Shown here: piece by piece, positions 31,878 through 41,090 of the stretch
Numbering within the stretch: position 1 is the stretch's first letter
Layout of the letters: each line of letters begins with the position of its first letter
Assembly: GCF_001262015.1 (NCBI RefSeq)
Contig: NZ_CP012074.1
Span: 454,501-518,500, forward strand
Length of the DNA: 64,000 bases
Direction of reading: 5' to 3'
DNA from: Prevotella fusca JCM 17724
GTDB taxonomy: Bacteria > Bacteroidota > Bacteroidia > Bacteroidales > Bacteroidaceae
Notes under the pieces: generated by a model
Databases searched by the model: none
Told to the model about the DNA's origin: nothing
Seen by the model: only the letters and a program-made list of their open reading frames with translations
Translations under genes and position numbers: made by a program

Positions 31878-33137
31878 TTAATCCCTTTTAAAAATATCCC
31901 TTGTGTACACTTTCTCCTTCACATCATCGAGGCATTTGTCATAGCGGTTTGCGATGATGGCATGGCAACGTTGCTTGAAAGCAGAAAGGTTGTTGACAAC
32001 AAGGCTGCCGAAGAAGGTGGCACCGTCCTCGAGTGTAGGCTCATAGATGATGACTTGTGCGCCCTTTGCCTTGATACGCTTCATGACTCCCTGAATGGAA
32101 CTCTGGCGGAAATTGTCGCTGTTTGACTTCATGGTGAGCCGGTAGACACCGATAATACACTCTTTTTCTTCTTCGGGGCTATAGTCGCCGCGGTCGTAAT
32201 AATCATAATATCCGGCTGTGTGCAACACCTGGTCAGCAATGAAATCCTTGCGTGTGCGGTTGCTTTCAACGATAGCCTGAATGAGGTTCTCGGGCACGTC
32301 TGCATAGTTGGCAAGCAACTGTTTGGTGTCCTTAGGCAGGCAATAGCCACCATAACCGAAAGAGGGGTTGTTGTAGAAGGAGCCGATACGTGGGTCAAGA
32401 CAGACGCCTTGAATGATGTTTGACGTGTCAAGTCCTTTCACTTCAGCGTAAGTATCCAGTTCGTTGAAGTAGCTTACACGCAGTGCAAGGTAAGTGTTGG
32501 CAAAGAGTTTCACCGCCTCTGCCTCCGTCAAGCCCATAAAGAGGGTAGGGATGTCCTCTTTGATAGCACCTTCTTGCAATAACCGGGCAAAGAGATGGGC
32601 TGCATGGTCAAGTCGCTCATCGCCTTCAGGACGTCCGACAATAATACGGCTCGGGTAAAGGTTGTCATAAAGTGCCTTGCTTTCACGCAGGAACTCCGGC
32701 GCAAAAAGAATGTTGTTGCATTGGTATCTGGCTCTGATATTCTCCGTGTAGCCCACAGGGATAGTAGACTTAATCACCATGACTGCTTCGGGGTTCACCT
32801 TCATTACCACTTCGATGACCTCCTCAACATGGCGTGTGTCAAAGTAATTCTTTACCGGGTCATAGTTGGTAGGAGTGGCAATAACGACGAAGTCAGCATC
32901 TCTATAAGCCGCCTCAGCATCCAATGTGGCGGTGAGGTTCAGTTCCTTCTCTGCCAAATACTGTTCAATATAATCATCTTGGATAGGCGAACGGCGGTTA
33001 TTGATCAGTTCAACCTTCTCCTTTACCACGTCAACAGCCGTCACATGATGGTGCTGGCTCAGCAGTGTGGCAATGCTGAGACCGACATAGCCAGTCCCGG
33101 CAACAGCTATCTTTAAGTCTTTAATATCCTTGTTCAT
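31878..33137 (-). CDS. ugd: UDP-glucose 6-dehydrogenase
   Basis: A 419-aa nucleotide-sugar dehydrogenase that oxidises UDP-glucose to UDP-glucuronate with two NAD+. The NAD-binding [10 protein letters not shown] is at residues 14-23, the central domain contains [24 protein letters not shown], and the catalytic Cys266 is in [14 protein letters not shown]. It provides precursors for capsule, LPS or exopolysaccharide. It stands alone here, not in a polysaccharide cluster. GDP-mannose or UDP-ManNAc specificity cannot be fully excluded. Confidence 0.9.
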   Translation of the reverse strand: MNKDIKDLKIAVAGTGYVGLSIATLLSQHHHVTAVDVVKEKVELINNRRSPIQDDYIEQYLAEKELNLTATLDAEAAYRDADFVVIATPTNYDPVKNYFDTRHVEEVIEVVMKVNPEAVMVIKSTIPVGYTENIRARYQCNNILFAPEFLRESKALYDNLYPSRIIVGRPEGDERLDHAAHLFARLLQEGAIKEDIPTLFMGLTEAEAVKLFANTYLALRVSYFNELDTYAEVKGLDTSNIIQGVCLDPRIGSFYNNPSFGYGGYCLPKDTKQLLANYADVPENLIQAIVESNRTRKDFIADQVLHTAGYYDYYDRGDYSPEEEKECIIGVYRLTMKSNSDNFRQSSIQGVMKRIKAKGAQVIIYEPTLEDGATFFGSLVVNNLSAFKQRCHAIIANRYDKCLDDVKEKVYTRDIFKRD

Positions 33138-33157
33138 TGTCTTGTTCAGATTGTTTG

Positions 33158-33165
33158 CAAAGATA
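33158..33165 (-). promoter_or_regulatory. ugd promoter -7 box
   Basis: Minus-strand TATCTTTG (with following C) matches the -7 consensus, 21 bp upstream of the ugd start codon. Confidence 0.6.
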
Positions 33166-33339
33166 CGTATTTCTGTTTGAATAAGATAATGGATAGGGAT
33201 AAAACCTTACTAAAATCCTTTATGTCTCTGTTTTGCTTTTCAGCTGTTTCTTCAGCGTTCTTTTTTCGTTGCTCGAAAAGCTGGCTATTTTGCATTGGTA
33301 ATATTCAAGGAAGTAGACATTGCTCATCTGTCTTTACTG

Positions 33340-33559
33340 GTGTCCGATAAAACTATTCCATGTAAGTTAGCCATTAGTGCCTTACTATATACTATTATAA
33401 TGACCATAATCAACCTCTCTTCCCGTTTTCTGCCGATGTGTTGTTGCCCAGCACATGTGGTGTTGTTGGTAAACACCAATGGTGTTGGGTGCTGAATATC
33501 TTGCAAAGTGTTGTCGGGGAAGAAGCAACTTGTTGTTAGAGAAGAGCAGTACTACCCAA
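33340..33559. repeat. GGTGTTGTTGG-type dispersed repeat, copy 1
   Basis: About 220 bp: GTGTCCGATAAA at one end, a middle reading CCTCTCTTCCC, a double palindrome (GTGGTGTTGTTGGTAAACACC followed by AATGGTGTTGGG with AACACCAATGGTGTT), and TACTACCCAA at the other end. Copies 2 and 3 lie at 49389-49609 and 51941-52125 in the same orientation. It occupies most of the gap between ugd and the nitroreductase gene. Confidence 0.75.
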
Positions 33560-33578
33560 AAAGCAAACAAGACTTAAC

Positions 33579-34304
33579 CTAAACCAAGTGGTAAGTCTCC
33601 TCAAATGGTCGGCGGTAACGTGCTCCCCAGACACCATCCGGCATGCGGACACCGCAGGTAATAACCATATTTATCTCTGTATTGTAAGGCAGATCCAGGG
33701 CTTTCTTGACCATCCGACTGTCGAAGCCTTCAAGCGGACATGTGTCATACCCGGCTTCACTCATAGCTAACATGAAAGTCTGAACAGCCAAGGCACAGCT
33801 CTTGTGTACGCTGACACGCATATCACCTTCGCTTACCTGACGTATTATCGGACGGAAAAGACCAATGGATTGTACCAATATCTTTCGGACAAGTCCCCAC
33901 AAACCGAAGCCGCGCGAATAGATAAAAGGTATCATTTTCGTGTAATATAGTTCCAGTTTCTTGATACGTTTCTCCTGTTTTTCGGCAGGGCTGTAGTTCT
34001 TGATGTTTCCCTTTTCAAATGCAAGTGCAGCCTCCGCATGTTGCTTATACTGGTCCTGTCGGGTTACAAACACAACCATTTGCTGTGCTGAACGTGCTGT
34101 CAGTTGGTCCAGGCATGCTGGTGCCAGCTTCTCCAGCACTTTCTTGTCAGTTACATGATAAGCCTCCCAAAGCTGCATGTTGGAACTTGTCGGAGCCAAT
34201 GTTGCCTGTTCAATACATTTCCTTACAACAGCATTGTCGAGTGGCTTGGCTGGGTCGAAATGTCTGACAGCCCTTCTGTGGTTTAAAATTTCTTGTAAGC
34301 TCAT
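33579..34304 (-). CDS. Nitroreductase family protein
   Basis: A 241-aa FMN-dependent nitroreductase-family oxidoreductase. The N-terminal LNHRRAVRHFDPAKPLD and LAPTSSNMQLWEAY are typical FMN-binding segments, and the C-terminal part has HKSCALAVQTFMLAMSEAGYDTCPLEGFD and the ITCGVRMPDGVWG end. An insert of about 50 residues (around 95-150, containing FIYSRGFGLWGLVRKILVQ) makes it a little longer than classic members. The physiological substrate is unknown. Confidence 0.9.
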   Translation of the reverse strand: MSLQEILNHRRAVRHFDPAKPLDNAVVRKCIEQATLAPTSSNMQLWEAYHVTDKKVLEKLAPACLDQLTARSAQQMVVFVTRQDQYKQHAEAALAFEKGNIKNYSPAEKQEKRIKKLELYYTKMIPFIYSRGFGLWGLVRKILVQSIGLFRPIIRQVSEGDMRVSVHKSCALAVQTFMLAMSEAGYDTCPLEGFDSRMVKKALDLPYNTEINMVITCGVRMPDGVWGARYRRPFEETYHLV

Positions 34305-34447
34305 GATTTCTAAGTTTTGGTTTGACTAAACAGTAGCAAAGTATATGCCATCATTCTCACCCTGTTCAATGACAGATTGCGGTTCGGTAGGGTTATATTC
34401 CATCTGTTGTTTAGAACTGTTTTGATACGTAGAAGGATAAAAAGCAA

Positions 34448-34479
34448 AGTCCCAGGCAACGGAGAGGTTGCCCGGGACT
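34448..34479 (-). terminator. Terminator of the glutamine synthetase gene
   Basis: AGTCCCAGGCAAC / GTTGCCCGGGACT stem with one mismatch, followed on the minus strand by TTTGCTTTTTATCC. It is about 50 bp after the stop codon. Confidence 0.75.
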
Positions 34480-34525
34480 CTATGACAGGACTAATGTTTA
34501 TCATGTTTCCGGATAAAAGTTTATC

Positions 34526-36031
34526 CTATCCACAGTGGAAGTACTGGCGTACCAGCTTCTCCATCATCATCTCCTTGCCCTCAATTTCCTGCCGCAGTGT
34601 ACGGTCATTGAACGAGCGGAGCTGTTTGATGATACCATCAATCATGGCAGGAGAGAATACATCATATTCCTCATAAACCTTGCGTTGACGTTCCAGACAG
34701 TCAGCTGAAGCCGCACAGCTGTCAGGTAACTGAGCCAATGTAGCATAGCGTTCGGCATTCTTCGGGTCGTGGATGTCACCGTCAGCAAAGGTTCTTTCAG
34801 CCTCGGCTTCAGCATTCTCCATCTCAAACCCATGGCGGCAGGCAACACAAAGACCAGCCAAGAGCTGATAGATGTCAGCCGAAGCATCCGGAGAACGCAT
34901 CTCAACGGTCTGCTTGATAGAGTAATCACGAGCAGTAAGCGGCTCGATATTATTAGCCTTATGGCACATATCTTCACCAGAAGTCCAGCCCAATGGAACA
35001 CGTACAAGTACTGAACGGTTGCTCATGCCCCAGCATACATTCGTCGGAGCTTCCTGATGTGGGACAAGACGGAAGTAAGAGGTAGGATTCTTGTTGCCAA
35101 AGGCAGTGATACTCTCAGCTAAATCCATCATGCCGGCAATGGCACGACGGGCATCCACTGACAGCTTTCCGCCATCAAGCATCATGTTCTTTCCGTCCTT
35201 CATGATACGCATGTGGATGTGCATACCTGAACCAGCTTTGCCCACAGTAATCTTTGGAGCGAAGGTAACATCAAGTCCTTCCTCATAACCCAAGCTGCGG
35301 ATAATCCACTTGGCAAGGAGCAGCTGTTCTGCACATTCATTAGCAGCAACTGGCAGGAACTCTATTTCATTCTGTTCATAGCAGCGTCCGTTCTCAACGA
35401 AGTTACCCACCTCGGAATGTCCGTATTTAATCTTTCCGCCACACTCGGCAATCAGCTGCATGGCACGCATACGGAAGTCATTGCCTTTAGAGAAAGGAGA
35501 ACTCTCGTGATAGCCGTGCTGGTCGTCAGCAGGGAACACTCCCTCGTCCTCTCTGATTACATAGTATTCCAGCTCGCCCATAGCATGGAACTCCATACCT
35601 GTTACCTTGTTGAAGGCTGCCATAGCCTTGTGGAGTGTATGTTCCGGGGATGAAGCCAATGGATTACCGTCACGGTCAAAGAAAGAGCAGAGCATACAGA
35701 GTGTAGGAATCTCCGAGAATGGGTCAACAAAAGCAGTAGAGAAGCGTGGCATGACATAGAGGTCACTGCTTCCTGCAGCGATGAAACTGAAGAGTGAAGA
35801 GCCGTCAACACGTTCTCCACTTGTTAGAATCGTCTCCAAGTACTCGGGGGTGTGGAGCATGAAGTTCAATGTCTTCAATCGTCCGTCACCGGCAGGATAC
35901 ATGAAGTTGACCATTCTGATGTTCAGGTCGCTGACTACCTGCTTGATGTCATCTTTTGTAAACTTGCATGCTTCTTTGCCCAAATGTGCTTCCAGCCTGT
36001 TGGCTGAATGCTTGAAAAGGTTATTCTCCAT
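34526..36031 (-). CDS. glnA: Glutamine synthetase family protein
   Basis: A 501-aa glutamine synthetase catalytic-fold protein, making glutamine from glutamate, ammonia and ATP. Recognisable parts are the N-terminal beta-grasp (VNFMYPAGDGRLKTLNFM), SSLFSFIAAGSSDLYVMPR with the acidic loop, the metal/glutamate site in GSGMHIHMRIMKDGKNM, and NPTSYFRLVPHQEAPTNVCWGMSNRSVLVRVP. The C-terminal region is variant, and no standard adenylylation Tyr motif is visible. It is a single transcription unit. A role as a related ligase is possible but glutamine synthetase is most likely. Confidence 0.85.
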   Translation of the reverse strand: MENNLFKHSANRLEAHLGKEACKFTKDDIKQVVSDLNIRMVNFMYPAGDGRLKTLNFMLHTPEYLETILTSGERVDGSSLFSFIAAGSSDLYVMPRFSTAFVDPFSEIPTLCMLCSFFDRDGNPLASSPEHTLHKAMAAFNKVTGMEFHAMGELEYYVIREDEGVFPADDQHGYHESSPFSKGNDFRMRAMQLIAECGGKIKYGHSEVGNFVENGRCYEQNEIEFLPVAANECAEQLLLAKWIIRSLGYEEGLDVTFAPKITVGKAGSGMHIHMRIMKDGKNMMLDGGKLSVDARRAIAGMMDLAESITAFGNKNPTSYFRLVPHQEAPTNVCWGMSNRSVLVRVPLGWTSGEDMCHKANNIEPLTARDYSIKQTVEMRSPDASADIYQLLAGLCVACRHGFEMENAEAEAERTFADGDIHDPKNAERYATLAQLPDSCAASADCLERQRKVYEEYDVFSPAMIDGIIKQLRSFNDRTLRQEIEGKEMMMEKLVRQYFHCG

Positions 36032-36070
36032 TGTTGTAGGTTTTTATAAGTTAGTATTTGATTATGTGGA

Positions 36071-36078
36071 CAAAAATA
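36071..36078 (-). promoter_or_regulatory. glnA promoter -7 box
   Basis: Minus-strand TATTTTTG matches TAnnTTTG, 40 bp upstream of the start codon. Confidence 0.55.
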
Positions 36079-36209
36079 CATATTAATTTTATTATTCGCA
36101 ATTATTTTCCGTACAATTTTTCATCACCTCATTATCAATGAGATACCTGTCTTTTTCATTTTGCATTACTTTCTGGTTCATCAAGGACTTTATGTTAGAT
36201 TTTTCTTTG

Positions 36210-36217
36210 TACTTTTG
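36210..36217 (+). promoter_or_regulatory. GNAT gene promoter -7 box
   Basis: TACTTTTG followed by C fits the Bacteroidota -7 box. Transcription would start near 36224, which favours the start codon at 36254 over upstream in-frame starts. Confidence 0.55.
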
Positions 36218-36253
36218 CATTATGGGATGAATAAACAAAGGAATCTTGTAATA

Positions 36254-36769
36254 ATGGAAAGTAGAAGAATATTATCAGAAGGACGTACTGTATGTAAGGC
36301 TGGGGCAGATGATTTTTCTCTCGTAATGGAACTTATACAGCAGGGAAAAAAGAAGATGATAAAGGCAGGCAACCCTCATCAGTGGTCGGCAAACTATCCG
36401 GCTAAGGAAACCATAGAGGGGGATATAGGGCAAGGCGACTGTTACCTGCTTTGTGAAAAGGGCATGCCAATAGCAACATTCGTATTCAAGCCGGGTCCCG
36501 AACCTAATTATCGGCGCATCGACAATGGCAGCTGGCTTGATAGCCAACCTTATTATGTTATCCATCGTGTGGCATCTGTTGATGGGGTTCATGGTGTCAT
36601 GGCAGACATTGTCCGCTATTGTTCGGCCTTTACATCCTCTATCCGTATTGATACGCATGCTGCCAACCGACCCATGCTGGCGGCTTTGTCCCGTTTGGGA
36701 TTCGTTTACTGTGGTATGATCTATGTTGAGGATGGCAGCAGTCGTCAGGCTTACCAGCTGCTTACGTAG
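36254..36769 (+). CDS. GNAT-family N-acetyltransferase
   Basis: A 171-aa GNAT acetyltransferase. The start at MESRRILSEGRTVCKAGADD is chosen because it lies just after the predicted transcription start and gives the usual GNAT beginning. Features are the DDFSLVMELIQQGKKKM helix, the central PIATFVFKPG strand, IHRVASVDGVHGVMADIVRYC (acetyl-CoA loop region) and the C-terminal SIRIDTHAANRPMLAALSRLGFVYCG, which is highly typical. The substrate is unknown. It is divergent from glnA. Confidence 0.88.
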   Translation: MESRRILSEGRTVCKAGADDFSLVMELIQQGKKKMIKAGNPHQWSANYPAKETIEGDIGQGDCYLLCEKGMPIATFVFKPGPEPNYRRIDNGSWLDSQPYYVIHRVASVDGVHGVMADIVRYCSAFTSSIRIDTHAANRPMLAALSRLGFVYCGMIYVEDGSSRQAYQLLT

Positions 36770-36885
36770 CTGTTCTGCCATTTTGTTCCTGTTGTTTTCT
36801 AACCATTTAAACCGTCTTTACGTTCTTGTTTTCCTCTCTTTTCACCTTTTCCAAGGTCTTTTTTATGTTTCAAAAGGGGCAGTTC

Positions 36886-36975
36886 CGGGAATTATTTTCA
36901 TGAAAAGAAATAATTATTTTCATGAAGAAAAATATTTCTTTTCGTGAAGAAAAATATTTCTTTTCATGAAAATAA
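36886..36975. repeat. TTTTCATGAA palindrome array, copy 2
   Basis: About 90 bp of TTTTCATGAA and TTTTCGTGAAGA units joined by AAAATATTTC. Related to copy 1 at 29916-30005, including the flank CC[T/G]GG[A/G]AATTATTTTCATG. It lies between the GNAT gene and the membrane protein gene. Confidence 0.75.
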
Positions 36976-37075
36976 CTTGTGTCAGTGTGTTAGTACAGAT
37001 ACGAAAGGCTGTTGCGCACAATGATGATACGCATTCTTTGTGATAGAATCTCTTGTCGGTATGGAAACAAAAGAA

Positions 37076-37083
37076 TATCTTTG
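37076..37083 (+). promoter_or_regulatory. Membrane protein gene promoter -7 box
   Basis: TATCTTTG matches TAnnTTTG, 58 bp upstream of the start codon. Confidence 0.55.
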
Positions 37084-37141
37084 CAGGATGAAATACTGAA
37101 TTTTCAGCGTCGTTACGACTCTGTCAGTAAGCTATTATATT

Positions 37142-38119
37142 ATGATTAATTTCACTGTTATTATACTGCTTTGCCTGTTTGCCCTTGGTGTATCGCTTTT
37201 GGTGGGTAACAGGAAGAAGAATGAGAAAAAGGAAGATGTAACAGGCATAGAGGGTGCTTACAAAAAGAACTGGCATGTCTTTTTCTGGCAGTCCCTGCGT
37301 GTATTGGCTTTCGCTTTTATGACATTCTTTTTGTTGATAACGATGCTTATCTTTTATGAAGAGGATGACACGTGTGATGCCTTCTTTTGGTTAATCTGGT
37401 TTATGGCCGTTGCATGGTTCATCTCGATACCCATTGCCATTGTTTACATCTGTTCCATAGTCCAGGCAGTCAGGCAACGTAATCATATGAATAATATCTT
37501 TCTGGGGCTTCATAGTTTCAATATCTTACAGCTGTTGTGCGTTGCAGTATTTGCTGTTATCCTGCAAAAAGAGTGTACTGCTGAGGCTATGGAGACTGAC
37601 TTCAAGGCAAATGAGAAAAATATAACACAACTGATTCATACGACACGAAGCTGGCTGGCTGACAGTACTGGATTCTCTGTGGAGTATTCAAAGCATGGAG
37701 AACTGACGGACTGGGGTGTTACTTCCGGGAAAGAGATTGATTGCCAAGATGGGTATGGGGAAACAGATGAATTGCAGGAAAAGGAATTGTGGAAGATAGG
37801 GTTAAGTCTGGAACGTTTGGATTCTGTTCGCTCAGCCTTGCAGAAGATGGGCTACCGTGGTTTGACTATCAGTAGAGATGAAGTGATAGGCGACTATACT
37901 GAAATTATCTATGGCAAGGATGGCGGAATGGAGTTTGACTGCCAGATATATGATAAACCACTCACCGACTCGCTTTTGCAGGAGCTGAAAAGCCGTCCCG
38001 ACCTTGTTGTCTACAACCGTAATGTCGTATTCAGATGCATGGAATTCACAGGCGACTATTCTGTTTTCCCTGGAAAAGAATCCTATTTGGAAAAACGTGT
38101 AAAGTCAAAGCATAAATAG
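37142..38119 (+). CDS. Membrane protein of unknown function
   Basis: A 325-aa protein with an N-terminal membrane anchor (VIILLCLFALGVSLLVG) and three further predicted helices (SLRVLAFAFMTFFLLITMLIF, FFWLIWFMAVAWFISIPIAIVYIC, ILQLLCVAVFAVILQ) followed by a soluble C-terminal domain of about 185 residues. That domain contains SRPDLVVYNRNVVFRCMEF and is not recognised. The gene has its own promoter and a long downstream hairpin. No function is proposed. Confidence 0.75.
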   Translation: MINFTVIILLCLFALGVSLLVGNRKKNEKKEDVTGIEGAYKKNWHVFFWQSLRVLAFAFMTFFLLITMLIFYEEDDTCDAFFWLIWFMAVAWFISIPIAIVYICSIVQAVRQRNHMNNIFLGLHSFNILQLLCVAVFAVILQKECTAEAMETDFKANEKNITQLIHTTRSWLADSTGFSVEYSKHGELTDWGVTSGKEIDCQDGYGETDELQEKELWKIGLSLERLDSVRSALQKMGYRGLTISRDEVIGDYTEIIYGKDGGMEFDCQIYDKPLTDSLLQELKSRPDLVVYNRNVVFRCMEFTGDYSVFPGKESYLEKRVKSKHK

Positions 38120-38176
38120 TTTGTTATAAGGGTTGCACGAACACAGATATTATGAGCTGTAGATGCTTATAGAAAA

Positions 38177-38229
38177 AACGCCCTCATCAGCCCGCAGTGA
38201 TGAAAAATCAGCGGACGGATGAGGGCGTT
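38177..38229 (+). terminator. Long hairpin terminator after the membrane protein gene
   Basis: AACGCCCTCATC / GATGAGGGCGTT 12-bp perfect arms with an inner CCGC/GCGG pairing, preceded by AAAAAA on one side and followed by CTTCG on the other. It can work in both directions. Confidence 0.7.
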
Positions 38230-38521
38230 CTTCGTGAAATTGTTTCCGAATAGTGTGGATGTTTTGCCAATCAGCAGATTACAGGATGATAGTTTGTTTG
38301 TTCTTTTACAACACATATCTTAAATGGTTGAAAACCATAACCAAAGATTTGTCCCGTCATTCTGACAAAGGCATCAGGCTTTATCTTTATAAAATTGCAG
38401 CTGACAACAATTTAGAAACACCTGTATTCCCAAAAAGATGTGCTTTCTTGACAAGAAGGCAGTCAAGACTTAGAGCTGTCGCCGTTAATCATTGGTATGT
38501 TACTTCTAAAGCCTGATTGTT

Positions 38522-41065
38522 TTACAGTCGGCTCTTCTCGGCATTGCCTGCACCCGTTCCCTTGTACTTGCTTCGCTTTGCATTGAAGTTATAGGTAACG
38601 GTCAGTGAAACAGAACGGTAATAGGTGTTGCAGTCCTTGTCCATCGTGGTACCATAACCGTTAAGAGCCCATCGCTCCCGCATGGAGTCAAAGATGTCGT
38701 TTGCAGAAATGGAAAATATGAGGCGTTCGTTGCAGAATGACTTGCGTAAAGCCAGGTTCAGGCTTGCAAAGCCGTTTACTTTCTGGAAGCCGTCGTAAAG
38801 TCTTGTGCGCGTCCGGAAGTGCAACCTGCCCATGAAGGTCTTGGAGAAGGCAAACTGGTTGAGCAAAGAGAACGTTACTGCAGGTTTGTTCTTCACCAGC
38901 GAGCCATCATCATCCGGTGCATGGAAGTTCTGTTGCAGGTAGCTTACTTCTGCCGTAGGCTGATACCATTTGAACTTAGGAGAGGCGACGACAGAGGCAT
39001 AGTACAGCTCTGAATGGTCATAGTTGTAGGCTGCGGTAAAGGCAATAGCCTTGTTCTGGTATAATCCACGTGTCCAGATTATCGCATCCTTGTAGTATTT
39101 ATAGCCGGCAGAAATGTTCAGCCAGCTATACACGCCGTTTACTTCTATGTTGTGTATCTGTTCCGGGCGCAGTTCCGGGTTGCCCCCTTCATAGCCGTAG
39201 CGGTTGTTGTATTGTACGAAATTGCGCAGGGAACGGTAGCTCGGACGGTTGATTTTGTTGCTGTAATTAAGCTGGAGCGACCACTTCCCGTTGTTCCATG
39301 CCAGTGACGCAGAAGGGAAGAAGTTACTGTAACGCCGGCTGGCATCGTCCTGTTTAGTCCCGAAGGAGTAATAGTCTGACACTACATGCTCGTATCTTAG
39401 TCCTGCACTAAGCGAGAACTTGCCTAAAGGAAGGCTGTAATCTGCAAAAACAGCCTGGTTCCTTTCCTTGATGTCAGTCTCCGAGGATGCTACAATCTGC
39501 TCTTTATTGGTGAAGTTTCCCCAGGAGTTGGTATAGCTGAACTCCGTTCCCCAGTTCAGATTACCACGCCATAGCGGATATTCAAAGACAAGTTTTCCTG
39601 CCCAGAGATGACTGCGCTGGTTGCCAGAAGAGTGTACTTCACGGCTGGAAAGCTGGTCGGAGTGCTCTGTCTGGGCATGGTTTTCCTTAAACCTCATGGC
39701 TACATAGGATGCGTTGAAGTCTATTCCGAGTTTTCCGAGTCTGCCAACATAATACACATCAGCCTGATGACGGGCAGGAGTACGTATCTCAACATTCCCT
39801 TTCTGTGTTATCGTTCCTTCTGACATGCCGTTTTTGTAGATATTCTGAACACCATCCATTGTTCCGTCCATGCGGTAATTGGTGTAGAAACGGTAAGAGG
39901 CACCGATTGAGTTGCTGTCATTGAACAGGTAAGAAGTACCAATGCGTTCGGAAAGGGCATTGTGCCTGCCCTTATAATTGATGTGCTGTCGAATATCAAC
40001 ATCATCTCCGTTTGCGTGTATCTGAGAGTGAAGGTCGTTGTTCTCCTGCTGTAGATAGTTCATCCAGTAGAGGCTGTTGAACAGCTCCAGACGCTTTGTC
40101 CGATAAGTCAGCTTGGTCGATTCCGAGCCAGTCCACCATCCATTGTATTCCACATTGGCATCATTACGAAAGCTGAAGCCTTCATCCTGCCTGCGAATGG
40201 TTTTGATGCGGATGACGGACTGTACCTGTGCATCATACTGTGAGCCGGGACTTGTGATGACATCCACACTCTTGATGTTGTCAGACTTGAGTTCCGTCAG
40301 TTCCTTCATGTCACTTATCTTGCGGTTGTTGATATAGATAAGCGGTGTTCCCTTGGCAAAGACCTGCACACTGTTGCCGCTTGTCGTCACACGGGGAAGC
40401 TGTGCCAGTACGTCCATGGCACTGCCCATCTTTGCCAACAGTGAGTGTTCAATGTCAATTGTCATGCCTCCCCGTGTCATCTTGTATTGTGGTCGGACGG
40501 TCTTGACGGTCACTCCTTTCAGCTGTAAGGCATCGGGTGCAAGCTGGATAGTGCCTGCATTCTCGGTTGGGAAGGTTCGGTAAACGGTCTTGTAGCCCAC
40601 GTAGCTGATGCGTGCAATGACCTTTGCCGGCTCGTAAGGCACTACGAACACACCGCTTTCATTGCTCACTCCACCAGCAACGGCACTGGAGTCGACTACT
40701 GATAACAGCAGTACATTGGCGTAAGGTACGGGTTGCCCGGTTTCATCAACGACCTTTCCCGTCAGATGTCGCTTTGTCTTGTGCGTGCATTCCACCATGA
40801 TTGTATTCCCACGGTGTGTCATCCGTATGGGATAGAAGCCTATCAGCTGCTGGATGGCATCGGTAACACGCTGGTTCTTGATGCTGGTTGTAACACGGAA
40901 GTCCTCCAGTTCGTCATAAATAAAGTTGATTGTGTAACGGTTTTGCAGGCTGTTGAGTTCTTTCAACGCCTGTGCCATGGAGACATTGTTGTACTGTCGG
41001 GTGATGCGCTGGGCATGCAGTTGTAAGCTCAGAACGCAAAGCATGGATATAATATACTTTCTCAT
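38522..41065 (-). CDS. TonB-dependent receptor-like outer-membrane protein (STN + carboxypeptidase-like + barrel), copy 1
   Basis: The start is placed at MRKYIISMLCVLSLQLHAQ, a signal peptide, rather than the frame's upstream ATG inside the neighbouring gene. The 847-aa protein has an STN domain (RITRQYNNVSMAQALKELN), a CarboxypepD_reg-like domain (LTGKVVDETGQPVPYANVLL), a plug (DVLAQLPRV, GTPLIYINNRKI) and a barrel ending TVTYNFNAKRSKYKG. Residues about 20-225 differ from copy 2 at only one position in the compared stretch, while the plug and barrel differ substantially and the last 24 residues are identical again. It is the last gene of the ECF sigma operon. Confidence 0.88.
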   Translation of the reverse strand: MRKYIISMLCVLSLQLHAQRITRQYNNVSMAQALKELNSLQNRYTINFIYDELEDFRVTTSIKNQRVTDAIQQLIGFYPIRMTHRGNTIMVECTHKTKRHLTGKVVDETGQPVPYANVLLLSVVDSSAVAGGVSNESGVFVVPYEPAKVIARISYVGYKTVYRTFPTENAGTIQLAPDALQLKGVTVKTVRPQYKMTRGGMTIDIEHSLLAKMGSAMDVLAQLPRVTTSGNSVQVFAKGTPLIYINNRKISDMKELTELKSDNIKSVDVITSPGSQYDAQVQSVIRIKTIRRQDEGFSFRNDANVEYNGWWTGSESTKLTYRTKRLELFNSLYWMNYLQQENNDLHSQIHANGDDVDIRQHINYKGRHNALSERIGTSYLFNDSNSIGASYRFYTNYRMDGTMDGVQNIYKNGMSEGTITQKGNVEIRTPARHQADVYYVGRLGKLGIDFNASYVAMRFKENHAQTEHSDQLSSREVHSSGNQRSHLWAGKLVFEYPLWRGNLNWGTEFSYTNSWGNFTNKEQIVASSETDIKERNQAVFADYSLPLGKFSLSAGLRYEHVVSDYYSFGTKQDDASRRYSNFFPSASLAWNNGKWSLQLNYSNKINRPSYRSLRNFVQYNNRYGYEGGNPELRPEQIHNIEVNGVYSWLNISAGYKYYKDAIIWTRGLYQNKAIAFTAAYNYDHSELYYASVVASPKFKWYQPTAEVSYLQQNFHAPDDDGSLVKNKPAVTFSLLNQFAFSKTFMGRLHFRTRTRLYDGFQKVNGFASLNLALRKSFCNERLIFSISANDIFDSMRERWALNGYGTTMDKDCNTYYRSVSLTVTYNFNAKRSKYKGTGAGNAEKSRL

Positions 41066-41090
41066 AGTTCTTTTCAATAGTTGGAGATAA

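Noticed and set aside
38253..38516. Plus-strand frame of 87 codons between the membrane protein and receptor genes
   Set aside because: Composition is unlike neighbouring genes, it has no promoter, and it encodes no recognisable fold.
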